Both the position numbers and the translations under genes were made by a program. A DNA stretch of 64,000 bases from UBA4427 sp045106235 (GTDB lineage Bacteria > Myxococcota_A > UBA9160 > UBA4427). Shown here piece after piece: positions 1-9,732 of the stretch. The stretch spans positions 62,001 through 126,000 of the forward strand of contig JBGCEJ010000010.1 of the NCBI GenBank assembly GCA_045106235.1, written 5' to 3'. Every line of letters begins with the position of its first letter. Position 1 is the first letter of the stretch. The notes beneath the pieces were generated by a model. The model did no database searches and had not been told where the DNA came from. It worked only from the letters and a program-made list of their open reading frames with translations.

Positions 1-502
1 AGTGATACTGGGGCTGGTGCGAGAGCGCCTTTTCAAAGCTGGCTTTCGCGTCGTCGAATCGACCCATGCGGCGCTGGACGATGCCGAGCTCGTTGAGTGC
101 GACGGGATGCTTTGGGTTCAGCGCAAGCGCTTCTTGCAGGGCAGCCTCGGCGGATTCGAAGTCCTCCAGGTTCTGATGGGCGATGGACAGATTGATTTGC
201 GCCGCTGTGAATTGGGGGGCCTCCTCGGTCACTTTCGTGAGGAGTTCGACTGCGGCTTTCCATTCTCCGGAAGCGAGGGCGGCATTCGCGCGATCGAATT
301 CGCTCCGGAGCCCGAGGCCCGCGCGCGTTGTTTCTTCGATGATGAAGCCATTTTCGCTGCGCGTGATCTGGGCTGGGGAATTCCTTCCCGTCGTCCCCAC
401 GCATCCGCTCATTGAGGCGAACACGAAGAACAGGAGAAGCGTGCTGGGGAGCCGAACGCGTCCGGGAGCGTAGCGATCAGAAGAGGAACGCGAGTGTGTC
501 AT
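1..502 (-). CDS. TPR lipoprotein, partial (runs off left edge)
   Basis: The reading frame is open from an ATG at 502-500 to the left edge, giving about 167 residues with no stop in the window. The N-terminus has a basic stretch, a hydrophobic segment and a lipobox-like MSGC (Cys34), so an outer-membrane or periplasmic lipoprotein is likely. Residues from about 70 on form TPR helices, with repeats such as ALQEALALNPKHPVALNELG and the helix AKASFEKALSHQP. The start overlaps the stop of the upstream TPR gene as ATGA, so the two are probably translationally coupled. The role is unknown; TPR lipoproteins of this kind usually scaffold envelope complexes. The C-terminus cannot be seen. Confidence 0.8.
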   Translation of the reverse strand, partial: MTHSRSSSDRYAPGRVRLPSTLLLFFVFASMSGCVGTTGRNSPAQITRSENGFIIEETTRAGLGLRSEFDRANAALASGEWKAAVELLTKVTEEAPQFTAAQINLSIAHQNLEDFESAEAALQEALALNPKHPVALNELGIVQRRMGRFDDAKASFEKALSHQPQYH

Positions 503-3500
503 GGCGTGTCTCCTTGGTCCAAGAGGGCAGCCGGGGGAGCGTCGACCGGTTCGGCGTTCAGGGCTGACTCGAGCGGCGCGGGCGCCATCGCGGCGGGGAT
601 CGACTCATCTGTCGATTCTCCGGCTGATTCGGGCTCTGAGGCGTCGAGTGGGGCTTCGTTTCCCTCCTCCTCTTCCTGCGCTGCCGCAGCCGCATCGGCA
701 AGTTCACCGATGGGCTCATCCGCGACGGGGGCCATCAGCGAACGCGGCGTCTCGTAGACGTAGCGAGCGAGAGAGGTGAGGGGACCCGGGCGGGCATCAA
801 ATTTCGCGTAGCGCCCGGGCATGACTTCGGCGAGTTCAGCCAGGCTGCGCTCGATCCATCGGTTGTAGACGCCGGAGCCCATCAGCTCAAGGTTCTTTTC
901 GTGCACGTTGATCGATTTCTCTTCGAAGGGGTAGGCCTCTTCTTCAAGAACCATTTCGTATTCGTCGAGATCGTTCGTGGAAAGATCCATGGGGCGTTCA
1001 GAGGCGAGCAGCGCGCGACTGAAGTCGCCGTAGATCTCGGCAATATGGAACGTCGCCGCAGCGGTAATCTCACCCACCTGGTAGTCGAGCAGTGCTTCGA
1101 AGGTGCGGAGTGCCTGATCCATCCGCTTTTTCTTCTTTTCGAGACTCTTGTCAAAGGGCAGCGTGAGCGCCACGTCGGTGAAGCGGTTGAAGTCTTCTTC
1201 GGAAAGCGTGAGGGCCGCGCGTCCCGCATGAACGCGGACGAGATCGGTGCGCGCGGGGCCGGCACGTCGATCGATTTCAACGATCTCACGCAGCATCGCC
1301 TGGCGCGCGGTCTCGTTGTCGGTTTTTTGGAAAAGCGTCACCATCTTGGATCGCGCAACGACCGCCGGTTCCAGGGGCTCGGTGAACTGGGTCACGAAAC
1401 TTTGATAAACGCGCAGTGCGGCTTCGAAAAGCTCGGCTTCCTCGTATAGCTCTGCGGCAAGGAGCAGGGATTCTCTGCGCAACTCCGCATTTTCAGATTC
1501 CTGGGCGACACGGACATATTCGGCCGCGGCGCGTCCCAGCTGGGCGTCGGCGCGGTAGACATAGGCCAGTTGCTGGGTCGATTTGGCGGCGAGTTCGTGA
1601 CTCGGGAATTGATTTCGGAAGGCTTCGAGGACCTCTGCTGCGCTCTTGAAATCCTCGAGCGCGATGAGCGCGGCACTGGCGTCGAATTCGGCGATGGGTC
1701 GAATTTCGGATTGCGGGGCAGCGGCGGCGATCCGGAGGAAATGATCCGCCGCGGCGCGATGATCGAGTGTGTCACGTGCAATTTCACCCTGCTTATAGAT
1801 GGCGGCGGCGAGATTGTTCGAGATTTCGTCGACGGTTGTCTGGTTGTTCGTTCCGCGAAGGAGCGTGAGGACTTCGACGTATGCGAGTTCGGCTTTGGCG
1901 TAGGCTTCCGTCTCGAAAGACGCATGAGCGACGACCGTCCATGCGCCGCGCCTCACGTCGCTGTCGGCATCGGGATAAGCCTCGATCAGTTGATGACCCA
2001 CTTCGATCGCGCGTGCATATTCGGAGAGTCCAAAGAGATCGTCGATCGCCGCGCCGAGAACAGCGGGGGCATGTTCGTGGTCCGGGAAATGCTCAACGAA
2101 CCGCAAGGTGCTTGCTATGGCGGCGCGCTGCACTTGTTCGCGGGGTGTGGGGGTGGCGGGCACGTCGTCGGCCGAGGCGTCGGGGAGTTCGTTTGATGTC
2201 GTTTGAATTTCATCGAGCGGAAGAGTCTTCTCATGCTCACGATGCGCGAAGATCGCGGCGTAGCCAGCGTCAGAGGATCGTTCATGCGCGGGGTAGGCGT
2301 AGGCCGTCTGCTCGTATTCGGTTGCGGCGACGGCCCAGTCTTGATTCTCGAGATAGAGATCGGCGAGTCGGTAGTGAAGAGCAGGGGTCTCGGTCTTCGC
2401 TGGGAAGGAGGCGAGGAAGCCGCGGTACCAGCGGACACTCTCGGTGAAATGTCCGGGCTTATCCTCCGGCCGCTCGGGCGCCTGGTAGAGCGCGTGATAA
2501 TGCGTGGCCAAGTCTTGCAGGTTGCTCGCCAAGGCGTCGACGATTTCGGGGGCGTCGTTCGGCGCAAAGGTTTGCCAGTAGGCGGTGTCGAGCGCGTAGC
2601 TGAGCGCGAATCGCTTTTTGGCGTCGACCACGAGCTTCGGGAAGCCGCCGGTTTCGTAGATCTCGATCACCCGCATGCTGAATCGGGGCGATTGCTGATG
2701 GATGGGGTACAGGTCGACGAAGGCTTCGTAGATCGAGGCGGCGTCGGCGTAGCGCAGTTTCTCGAGGTAGAACTCGCCGAGATTGCGGTAGACGCGATGC
2801 TCGTAGTTACGGGGCCCCGCCTTCTCGAAGAACGACGTGATGGCTTCGGTGCCACCCAGGTCAGAAAAGCAGAGGCTCATGACTCGGAAAGTGTCCGTCA
2901 CACGGCGCTGGGCGGCTTCGTCTTCGACTTGATCGAAGTCGTAGTTGGTTGCGACCTTGTGATCGAGCAATGCCCGGTAGGTGTCGAGGGCCTCCGGGAG
3001 CAGCATCTGCTTATAGAAGGTCCAACCGAGCTTATAGAGCGCGAGTTCGTAGTAGGACGAATTCGGCCCCATTTCGACGATTGTGAGGTACGAGGCTTCG
3101 GCGTCGAGGAATTTCTTACGCGTGAAGTAGTACTCGCCGCGCCGAAACTGCGCCTCGTCGAGATGTCGCGAATCGGGGAAGCGCGACACGAGTTCGTTGG
3201 CGACCTCGATCGCTTCATCGACTTGACCCAGCTCGTCGTAGGCGCGTGCTTTCTGATAGAGCACCTGGTCCGCTTGGGCGTAGTTCGGGTAGCGCTCGAG
3301 AATTTGATCATAGAGGGCGATGGCCTCGAGGGGACCGGTCGGCGCATCTCCGTCGGGGTTCGGAAGCGCCAGCTTCTCCTCGGGGTCGGCAAAATCATCG
3401 AGGGTCAGCGCCGACGCACGTGCCTCGAAATCGGCGTTTGTCTCGCCAGAGGCCTGCATTTCCGCGGGTGTCGCGGCGGGAGTGGCGCGTCCCGATTGCT

Positions 3501-3897
3501 TAAGGGCACCGGACGCGCGTTCGGGAGCGGCGAGGGCACTTGCGGGATTTCCCGCGCTGGCGGTACGTCGTTCGGTCGTTGCCCCAGGGCCGCCTAGGAT
3601 TCCGTACTCCTTCTCAAGCTGAAGGTCGGCCAGGCGTCGCATGGCCTCCGGCGTGAGAGAAGAGGCGGGCGCTTCTTCAAGAAATTTTCGGTAGCCCGCC
3701 ATGGCCTGGTCGATTCCATCATCGATCGGGGCTTCGGTCAGGTCCGGGGCCTGATTGCGCAGTGAGGCGAGGGTGGTTTTGTCCGGATTCCCCGCGCAGG
3801 CGAGTGCCGTGCAGGCCGCGAGGCCCAAGGCGCTGAGGCGTCGTGGGAGATTCTTTGGCGGCCGGGCGCCTGCGATTTGGTTCTGGCGCCCCTTCAT
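499..3897 (-). CDS. Large TPR-repeat lipoprotein
   Basis: This is a 1132-residue protein made almost entirely of TPR-type helical hairpins (for example IALYDQILERYPNYAQADQV and ELALYKLGWTFYKQ). An N-terminal hydrophobic segment ends in a lipobox LAAC (Cys29), which predicts lipid anchoring in the envelope. The last 80 residues are rich in Glu, Ala and Pro and look disordered. It overlaps both neighbours by ATGA, placing it in the middle of a four-gene operon. Such large TPR proteins accompany TolQR-like or gliding-motility trans-envelope machines in delta-proteobacteria. No motor gene lies inside this window, so that role is only a possibility. No catalytic motif is seen. Confidence 0.85.
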   Translation of the reverse strand: MKGRQNQIAGARPPKNLPRRLSALGLAACTALACAGNPDKTTLASLRNQAPDLTEAPIDDGIDQAMAGYRKFLEEAPASSLTPEAMRRLADLQLEKEYGILGGPGATTERRTASAGNPASALAAPERASGALKQSGRATPAATPAEMQASGETNADFEARASALTLDDFADPEEKLALPNPDGDAPTGPLEAIALYDQILERYPNYAQADQVLYQKARAYDELGQVDEAIEVANELVSRFPDSRHLDEAQFRRGEYYFTRKKFLDAEASYLTIVEMGPNSSYYELALYKLGWTFYKQMLLPEALDTYRALLDHKVATNYDFDQVEDEAAQRRVTDTFRVMSLCFSDLGGTEAITSFFEKAGPRNYEHRVYRNLGEFYLEKLRYADAASIYEAFVDLYPIHQQSPRFSMRVIEIYETGGFPKLVVDAKKRFALSYALDTAYWQTFAPNDAPEIVDALASNLQDLATHYHALYQAPERPEDKPGHFTESVRWYRGFLASFPAKTETPALHYRLADLYLENQDWAVAATEYEQTAYAYPAHERSSDAGYAAIFAHREHEKTLPLDEIQTTSNELPDASADDVPATPTPREQVQRAAIASTLRFVEHFPDHEHAPAVLGAAIDDLFGLSEYARAIEVGHQLIEAYPDADSDVRRGAWTVVAHASFETEAYAKAELAYVEVLTLLRGTNNQTTVDEISNNLAAAIYKQGEIARDTLDHRAAADHFLRIAAAAPQSEIRPIAEFDASAALIALEDFKSAAEVLEAFRNQFPSHELAAKSTQQLAYVYRADAQLGRAAAEYVRVAQESENAELRRESLLLAAELYEEAELFEAALRVYQSFVTQFTEPLEPAVVARSKMVTLFQKTDNETARQAMLREIVEIDRRAGPARTDLVRVHAGRAALTLSEEDFNRFTDVALTLPFDKSLEKKKKRMDQALRTFEALLDYQVGEITAAATFHIAEIYGDFSRALLASERPMDLSTNDLDEYEMVLEEEAYPFEEKSINVHEKNLELMGSGVYNRWIERSLAELAEVMPGRYAKFDARPGPLTSLARYVYETPRSLMAPVADEPIGELADAAAAAQEEEEGNEAPLDASEPESAGESTDESIPAAMAPAPLESALNAEPVDAPPAALLDQGDTP

Positions 3898-5816
3898 GGC
3901 TTCATCCGATGCTTCGCTGCCCGGTCGTAGCTGTCTGCGAAGGCGAATCGCGCCTTGTTCTGATGCGCTCGAAGGCGTTCTCGCCGACGTTCCAGCTCAC
4001 GGACCGCGACTTCTTCAAGGATTTTGCCCTGTCGAGCTCGCGCCGATTCGATCTCATCGAGTTCCAGTCGAACCCGACCTTCTAGACCGCGGATCGTTTC
4101 TCCGTACCCGACGTAGCTATGTGCAGCGGCTTGCCGGGTGCGCACGAAGCTTTCGTATTGCGTCTCGAGCTTCTCAATCTCGATGTTCAATTCCGCGAGA
4201 TGTGCGTGAACGGCCGTCAGGCGGTCGTGGTAGGTGGTTTCCAGGCGCCATGAGAGCAAGCCGAGCATGCGGTTCGCGCGGCGCATCTGCCGCGTGGCGC
4301 CGGGTTGGTCCGCGATGCGGTCGAGCTGATCGCGCAGCTGGATGAGCGCGCGACGTGTCGCCTGTTCTTTCGCTGTTGCGAGCAGTTCGGGGTCCGGCGC
4401 TGTGAGCATCTTTGTGAGGCGCTCATCAAGATGGCGCCGTTGCTCGAGGCGAACCCGCATCTGGGCGTCGAGTTGGCGGAAGCGCTGATCGATGTCAGGG
4501 ATTTGCGGGGCGTAGTAGCTCTTTCGGACCTCGGTGATGTCGCTGAAGGAGCGAAGCGAGCGCTTGCCGGCGATGAGCTTGCGGCGCAGCTCTGCGAGGT
4601 CCAAATAATTCTGGAGTGCGCTCTGGAAATCATGGGAGGCGATCAGAGAGACGAGGTAATAGGTCTCGGGCGCCTCGGGCAGGCTGCGCAGCCGGATGAC
4701 CCAGTCACGGTCTTGGCGAATCTCTTCGCGCTCAAGCGCCGCAAGGAATTCCCCACCGCGAATGCTCTTCAGCGAAGCATCGATCTTCGAGAGCTCGTTG
4801 CCGAATGAACTTGCGGCGCGTTCGTAGAGTACGGCGGCGCGACTATGAATGCTGAGTTTGCTGTACGCGAAGGGGAGTGCGAGCTGGGCTTCCTGGACGG
4901 CTTCGTCGGTCGCGTCGCGATCGGCAAGGATCGACCACGGTACGACCGCGCGATCGAATTGTCCCGCCGTGACTTCGGACCAACCTGCGCGGAGGAGCGC
5001 CTGGTTCGAGAACGGACCTTCGAGTCGAACCCGCTCGAAGGTTTTCTGCGCGCGTTCGTTTTCCCCTGCCTCACCGAGGAGGGTTCCCAGAACAAGGTTC
5101 GACTTGTCGCGAATGGCGAATTCTTCGCGGTCGGCCGCCCGGATTTTTCCGCCTCGATCGAGTTGGCGGATCCCGGACGCAGCTTCGCCACTCTCGAGGA
5201 GGGCGATCCCCAGGTTGTAGGCCGAGAAGCCGTCGAACTCCTCCGAGCTTTGAATCTTGCGCAGGGCGTCTGCGGCTTCCGTTGGGCGATTGAGAACGAG
5301 CAGGATGTTGGCGCGCAGGTAGACGACCGCATCGCGAATATTCTTCGGCGGCGCCTCCCCGATCGTGTCGAGGGCTTCGAGTGCGGCCCGCGGCTGGCCC
5401 TTTTGGAAATGCAGCCGCGCGAGTCGGTAGGCTGCGTCCTGGCGAATAGGCTCGGCGACATCCGCATTCATCACCGCCTGCATGGCTCGACCGGCGCGCA
5501 AATGCATGCGGTATCGAAGCTCAAAATCGCCCACCGAAAATTCGGCGTCCGCGAGTTCAGCATAGAGTGAGTCGAGGTTCCGCTCGTCGACGTCGTAGTG
5601 TTGTGCGAGTTCTGAATCCAGTCGCCCGAGCGCTTCGAAAAAATCGCCCTGATGTGCGTAGAAGAGGGCTTCTCGGAAGAAGGGATCTTCGGCGCGCAGA
5701 GGCGGCTGTTCCGCGGACGCGAGCGAGGCGATGCTCAGCAAGCACGTCAGGCTTGCGAACATGAACGCGACGGTCTCTCGGACCGGTCGGCTGCGATGCT
5801 CAGACAAGAGGGGCAT
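3894..5816 (-). CDS. Secreted TPR and coiled-coil protein
   Basis: The product has 640 residues. An N-terminal hydrophobic segment ending ASLASA reads as a Sec signal peptide, so the protein is probably periplasmic. Residues about 45-330 are TPR-like (AALEALDTIGEAP, ALLRAGWSEVTAGQFDRA). Residues about 450-625 are charged heptad-like helix, probably coiled coil, ending in an Arg/Lys-rich tail. The gene starts 6 nt after the upstream secreted-protein gene and overlaps the next TPR gene by ATGA. Context suggests a scaffold partner of the adjacent TPR lipoprotein. I do not recognise a named family. Confidence 0.82.
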   Translation of the reverse strand: MPLLSEHRSRPVRETVAFMFASLTCLLSIASLASAEQPPLRAEDPFFREALFYAHQGDFFEALGRLDSELAQHYDVDERNLDSLYAELADAEFSVGDFELRYRMHLRAGRAMQAVMNADVAEPIRQDAAYRLARLHFQKGQPRAALEALDTIGEAPPKNIRDAVVYLRANILLVLNRPTEAADALRKIQSSEEFDGFSAYNLGIALLESGEAASGIRQLDRGGKIRAADREEFAIRDKSNLVLGTLLGEAGENERAQKTFERVRLEGPFSNQALLRAGWSEVTAGQFDRAVVPWSILADRDATDEAVQEAQLALPFAYSKLSIHSRAAVLYERAASSFGNELSKIDASLKSIRGGEFLAALEREEIRQDRDWVIRLRSLPEAPETYYLVSLIASHDFQSALQNYLDLAELRRKLIAGKRSLRSFSDITEVRKSYYAPQIPDIDQRFRQLDAQMRVRLEQRRHLDERLTKMLTAPDPELLATAKEQATRRALIQLRDQLDRIADQPGATRQMRRANRMLGLLSWRLETTYHDRLTAVHAHLAELNIEIEKLETQYESFVRTRQAAAHSYVGYGETIRGLEGRVRLELDEIESARARQGKILEEVAVRELERRRERLRAHQNKARFAFADSYDRAAKHRMKP

Positions 5817-5822
5817 CTTCGG

Positions 5823-6470
5823 CTACCAGTTCTTGATGGCCAGGGTGGGATTGCCGACCGCGCCGGCTCCCAAAGTGATGCCGACGAGTTTCGGGTTCAC
5901 CTGTTTATCGAACTTGAAGGACTCGGCGAGTTCGAATTCATTCTCGGCGCCGCGCTCACCGTTGACCACGACTTCAAGGCGATGCTCTCCCGTGGGAAGA
6001 TTGCCCGTGAAGATGCGCTGGACGCCGCCCTTGCGAAGGGCCTGAAGCTCTTTGAAGGTGTAGATGTGATGCGCGACGAGTTCGCCGTCGATGGAGAGTC
6101 GCGCCGACTGGATCGGCACTTCGCGGTCCGCCTCGACTTCGACAAAGATGGCGACCTGGGTGTTCGAGGGGTAGATCAGCTTCTCTTCGAGGTTGGAAAG
6201 CTCCGCGGCAATCGCGAGGACGTCACCTTTGATCTCCTGGACCTGCTCGTCGAGGCTCTTGGCGGGGAGGCGGCTCGCATTGGCACCGCTCTCCGCGAAC
6301 GCGACCTGCGCGAATCCGAATAGGCCCACTGAAAACAAGCCGACCGTGATCGCAGCTGCGATGAGGCCGTTCGCGCTGCCTCGATGGACGAAGCGTTTGC
6401 GCACGGACTTAGATAGACCTTGCTGCGTGATCGCGAAAATTGATTCGCACTTGGATCGTCTTGAATGCAT
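5823..6470 (-). CDS. Secreted protein, unknown function, first gene of TPR operon
   Basis: I chose the ATG at 6470 (MHSRRSKCES) because a GGGAGG ribosome-binding site lies 8 nt upstream; an upstream ATG at 6644 in the same frame has no such support. The protein has 215 residues. A hydrophobic segment ending QVAFA predicts a signal peptide, followed by a short Leu/Glu-rich helix (AIAAELSNLEEKL) and a beta-rich domain (VAIFVEVEAD, GEHRLEVVVNGERG) resembling an immunoglobulin-like fold by composition. It is the promoter-proximal gene of the TPR operon, so it may be a structural partner of the TPR proteins. No function can be assigned from sequence alone. Confidence 0.72.
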   Translation of the reverse strand: MHSRRSKCESIFAITQQGLSKSVRKRFVHRGSANGLIAAAITVGLFSVGLFGFAQVAFAESGANASRLPAKSLDEQVQEIKGDVLAIAAELSNLEEKLIYPSNTQVAIFVEVEADREVPIQSARLSIDGELVAHHIYTFKELQALRKGGVQRIFTGNLPTGEHRLEVVVNGERGAENEFELAESFKFDKQVNPKLVGITLGAGAVGNPTLAIKNW

Positions 6471-6743
6471 CGACCATGCCTCCCTAACACAGGATCTGGA
6501 TCGACGAGCCGGGGTGCTTTCAACAGTACAAACGTCACGAATGACAGGGGCGCCATGATTTGCCCGTTTCGTTTCTCTCGCGAAACGCAGGCGGTGCGCA
6601 GCGTGGTCTAGGTCGAGCGCAGACTGCCGGTAGGAGGTCGGCAAAGTGCTGAGAGATTGCCACCGTGTTGCGAACGGGAACGGCGAAAAAAATATCTGGT
6701 CGCCGAGGGCGAAGTGCGATTCCTGTGCAGCGGAGGCGCAGGT

Positions 6744-7802
6744 CTAGCGAGGTTGTGTGACGAAGAGGCGCGCGCTTTCGGCGAGGGGTACGCTGCTTTC
6801 GAGTCGCAAGCCTGAATTGTGGAGGAGTCTTCGTATTTCGGGCTTGCTGCGTTCGTGACCCGGTCCGCATAATACGAGCATCTCGAGGTCGAGGAGGCTT
6901 GTCAGATTCGGACGCCCGCCGGGCAAGAGGACGCCTTCGATGACGAGGACTCGGCCACTCGGTCCGACAAGGTCTCGGCAGCGTTCTAGAAGACGCTGCG
7001 AAGTGGCGTCGTCCCAGCTGTGCAAGATGTGCTTGAGGACGCATATGTCGGCATGAGCAGGCAGCGTTTCAAAGAAATCGCCGACCACGATTTCACAACG
7101 CGAGGAGAGGCCTTCGGCGGCGAATAATGCTTCTGCTTGCGCTGTCGCTGCGGGGCGTTCGAGCAGGATGCCTTCGAGGCTTGGCCATGCTTTCAGAACA
7201 TCGACGAGAAGGGCGCCCCGGCCGCCGCCGATATCCGCCACGCGGTGGTAGGGCGTGAAGTCAAAGGCCTCGGCAAGCGCTTTCGACTCAGCGCGTGAAA
7301 AGGAATCGATGGCGGCGTGATAGAGCTCCGCCTCTGCGGCGCGGCCGGGATCAACCTGGGCGCCTTGGGTGTCCTGGGTGTTGGCTGCATCGAGATACTC
7401 GAAGAGCCCTGTGCCGTGTCGCTCCGCGAATGCGGCTTCTCCCGTCCGGACGGCATGAGGCAGGCTCGACCAAGGGTCCCAGCCGAAGGGCGTGCCGACA
7501 TATTCAGCGAGCTCGCCGAGCGCTCCGCGGCGAAGCAGGTGGCCATCATCGGTGAGGTGGTAGTTTGCCTCGAAGTCCCGGCGAACCAGGTTCTCGCCGT
7601 GGAGGACGCGAAGCAAGCGCTCAAGCGCCGAAGCGTCACATTCGACGCGGGCGGCCAGGTCTTCCAGGGAGAGTGGACCATCGGCGAGCGCGTCGGGGAT
7701 GCGAAGGGTCGCGGCGGCGGAGATGGCCGCTGCGATCCATTTGCCGCCCAGGAGCCGGAGCAGACGGCCAGCGGGATCGGGGGATCCCGCCGGCGGGTTC
7801 AT
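6744..7802 (-). CDS. SAM-dependent O-methyltransferase (family 2)
   Basis: The 352-residue protein has the layout of plant-type/polyketide O-methyltransferases. Residues about 15-105 form a winged-helix dimerisation domain. The SAM-binding motif VADIGGGRGALLVDVL follows, and then KHILHSWDD, which carries the usual catalytic His region. The start overlaps the stop of the halogenase-like gene by ATGA, so both are co-expressed and diverge from the aryl-polyene genes. It probably methylates a phenolic hydroxyl. Xanthomonadins are O-methylated and brominated aryl polyenes, so the pairing with a halogenase-like enzyme fits tailoring of an aryl head group; this role is inferred. Confidence 0.85.
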   Translation of the reverse strand: MNPPAGSPDPAGRLLRLLGGKWIAAAISAAATLRIPDALADGPLSLEDLAARVECDASALERLLRVLHGENLVRRDFEANYHLTDDGHLLRRGALGELAEYVGTPFGWDPWSSLPHAVRTGEAAFAERHGTGLFEYLDAANTQDTQGAQVDPGRAAEAELYHAAIDSFSRAESKALAEAFDFTPYHRVADIGGGRGALLVDVLKAWPSLEGILLERPAATAQAEALFAAEGLSSRCEIVVGDFFETLPAHADICVLKHILHSWDDATSQRLLERCRDLVGPSGRVLVIEGVLLPGGRPNLTSLLDLEMLVLCGPGHERSKPEIRRLLHNSGLRLESSVPLAESARLFVTQPR

Positions 7803-9673
7803 GATCCGGCGCCGGCTTGCGCCAGCGGCTCCGAAGCGCCGATGAGACCCGCGAGCGCCTTTCGGACGGCCGCTTCATCGAGGTTATGCGGAGCGCGTCC
7901 CAAGGTTCGTTCGACATCTTTCGCCAGAGGACGCAGCGCGCGCCGTCTCGCCAACCCGACGGTCTCGGTTGCGGCGATGCGAGCGTCCGCGATGTCGAGG
8001 TTCCATTCGTGGATCTTCACTCGGTCGAGCAGCTCGGCGACGTGCTCGGGACCCACTTCGTCCATCGCGCGCAGGACCAATTCCACGGCAATCTCCTCGC
8101 CTTCGACGAGGCGCGCCCGGATTTGCTCGAGTGTCTCCTCCGGTGACCATTTATTCTGCAGCGCGAGATGCGTATCGATCAAAACCGAAGGGAAGCCCGG
8201 CATTCCGATGAAGCCGGCCTTGGGTTCGACGGGGGCAAGCTCCGCCCAGGCCGCGAAGAGAGTTTGCATGCGGCGCGTGATGTCCGAAAAGCGTTCGCCC
8301 ATCGGCATCATTTCCATCAAGGGCTCACCGCTCAGTTTGTACAGGTTCTGCTGAAAGAGCTGACACGGATAGGACCAGTAGACGAAATTGTCCCAGAAGA
8401 TCTTCGCCACGAGAGCCGGGGCATGTCCGTAGACCGGAGCAGCCTCACGGTAGAGGTCGACCGCTCCTCCGATGAGAGAGCGGTAGATCGCGCTGAGCTC
8501 GCGGGCTCGCTCGACCAGCTCCGGCGTGCTCGCGCCGTTCGCGTCTTGACGAATCATTTCCTCGGTGAAGGAATTCGCGAGGCCGATGAAATCGGTGCCG
8601 GGGCTGTAGAGCGGATCCGCGAAGGCACCCGCTTCACCGACGATGGCCCAGCGTTCGGCGGACCAGCTGCGCGCCGTGTTATGGCTATAGTTTTTCAGGC
8701 ATCGGAAATCGAGAATCTTATGCTTCTGGACCGCTTCCAGGAGGTAGGGCTCGTTCTTCCCGAGGAACTCGAGGGTCCGGTCCAGGCTGCGCAGTTCGTC
8801 AAAAGGCACGTGGCTATCGTGGGCGACGAGTCCGATGCTGGTGTTGCCCGATCCGAGCGGAATCACCCAAGCCCAGTAGCCCGGGCCCATGAAGTGATTC
8901 GTTGAGCGCCAGCGATGCGGCGCCCACTCGACGTCATGCCATTCCTTGTGATCCGCGGGGACCATTTCCGTGATATCGAGCTTTCCCTCGATGCGGAACC
9001 AGCTGGCGTTGGCGGGATGCTTCGTGCCGCGCGTGAGCTTCTTGCGCTTGCGAAAGAGCGAAGCGCGTCCCGTCGCATCGACGACCCAGCGGGCCTTCAC
9101 GCGGGCGGTGACGCCGTCCTGACTGAGCTCGATTTCGTGATCGCTCTCGTCCTCGCTGAGGATGACTTCTCCGACTTTCGTGCCTTCGACGAGGGTGACA
9201 TCGTTCTCGTCCTGGAGCATTCCGCGCAGATCACTTTCGAAGCATCCGCGGTCGAGCTGATAGGAGGGGACGATGGGTTCTTGTGCCGGGCCGATTTCAG
9301 GGCGCTCATCGATCGGGAGATGCCCACCTCCGGCAAAAAAGCGCAAGCCGAACTTGAAGAGGTGATGCTCGACGAGGTAATCCCGCAGTCCGAGGCGCTC
9401 GAGATATTGAGATCCCATTTCAACGCTGGATTCGCCGACCTTGAAAGCGGACTCGGGGATCGGGCGGGTGGTTCTCTCGGCGACCATCACGCTCAGCTCG
9501 GGCTGCTCACGGCGAAGTTGCCGGGCGAGGGTCAAGCCTGCGAGGCCGCCACCACAAATGACGACGTCGAAGCGATGTGTTGGCAGGTCCGCGAGGGCGA
9601 GAAAGCCCGGGTGCGGGGCAAGCTCTTCCGCTGGCGTTTCAGAGTTCGTGTCCGTGTTCATTGGATCTGTCAT
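7799..9673 (-). CDS. FAD-dependent halogenase-like oxidoreductase
   Basis: I place the start at ATG 9673 (MTDPMNTDT), because the longer open frame to 9997 crosses the divergent promoter region and has low-complexity coding. The 624-residue protein has a Rossmann FAD motif (VVICGGGLAGLTLA, residues 37-50), a KVGES segment (78-82), a Lys in LFKFGLRF (Lys107) where the PrnA catalytic Lys is expected, and the halogenase signature WAWVIP (267-272, matching WxWxIP). These features support a flavin-dependent halogenase rather than a plain hydroxylase, although geranylgeranyl-reductase-type relatives are the main alternative. It is coupled to the O-methyltransferase and probably tailors the aryl-polyene head group. 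Confidence 0.8.
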   Translation of the reverse strand: MTDPMNTDTNSETPAEELAPHPGFLALADLPTHRFDVVICGGGLAGLTLARQLRREQPELSVMVAERTTRPIPESAFKVGESSVEMGSQYLERLGLRDYLVEHHLFKFGLRFFAGGGHLPIDERPEIGPAQEPIVPSYQLDRGCFESDLRGMLQDENDVTLVEGTKVGEVILSEDESDHEIELSQDGVTARVKARWVVDATGRASLFRKRKKLTRGTKHPANASWFRIEGKLDITEMVPADHKEWHDVEWAPHRWRSTNHFMGPGYWAWVIPLGSGNTSIGLVAHDSHVPFDELRSLDRTLEFLGKNEPYLLEAVQKHKILDFRCLKNYSHNTARSWSAERWAIVGEAGAFADPLYSPGTDFIGLANSFTEEMIRQDANGASTPELVERARELSAIYRSLIGGAVDLYREAAPVYGHAPALVAKIFWDNFVYWSYPCQLFQQNLYKLSGEPLMEMMPMGERFSDITRRMQTLFAAWAELAPVEPKAGFIGMPGFPSVLIDTHLALQNKWSPEETLEQIRARLVEGEEIAVELVLRAMDEVGPEHVAELLDRVKIHEWNLDIADARIAATETVGLARRRALRPLAKDVERTLGRAPHNLDEAAVRKALAGLIGASEPLAQAGAGS

Positions 9674-9704
9674 TCCCCCATGTCCCCATTCCGCCCTGCT
9701 TCGC

Positions 9705-9732
9705 TTGACCCGGCCTTCCAGTCCACTAGTTT
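9705..9732 (+). promoter_or_regulatory. Candidate sigma70-type promoter of the aryl-polyene operon
   Basis: TTGACC (9705-9710) and TAGTTT (9727-9732) are separated by 16 bases. They lie about 90 bases upstream of the proposed acyltransferase start in the divergent intergenic region. The match is moderate and was judged by eye. Confidence 0.3.

Noticed and set aside
2203..3597. Plus-strand open frame of 464 codons
   Set aside because: It is antisense to the large TPR gene, has no ribosome-binding site, and its translation shows no domain; it follows from GC-rich codon bias.
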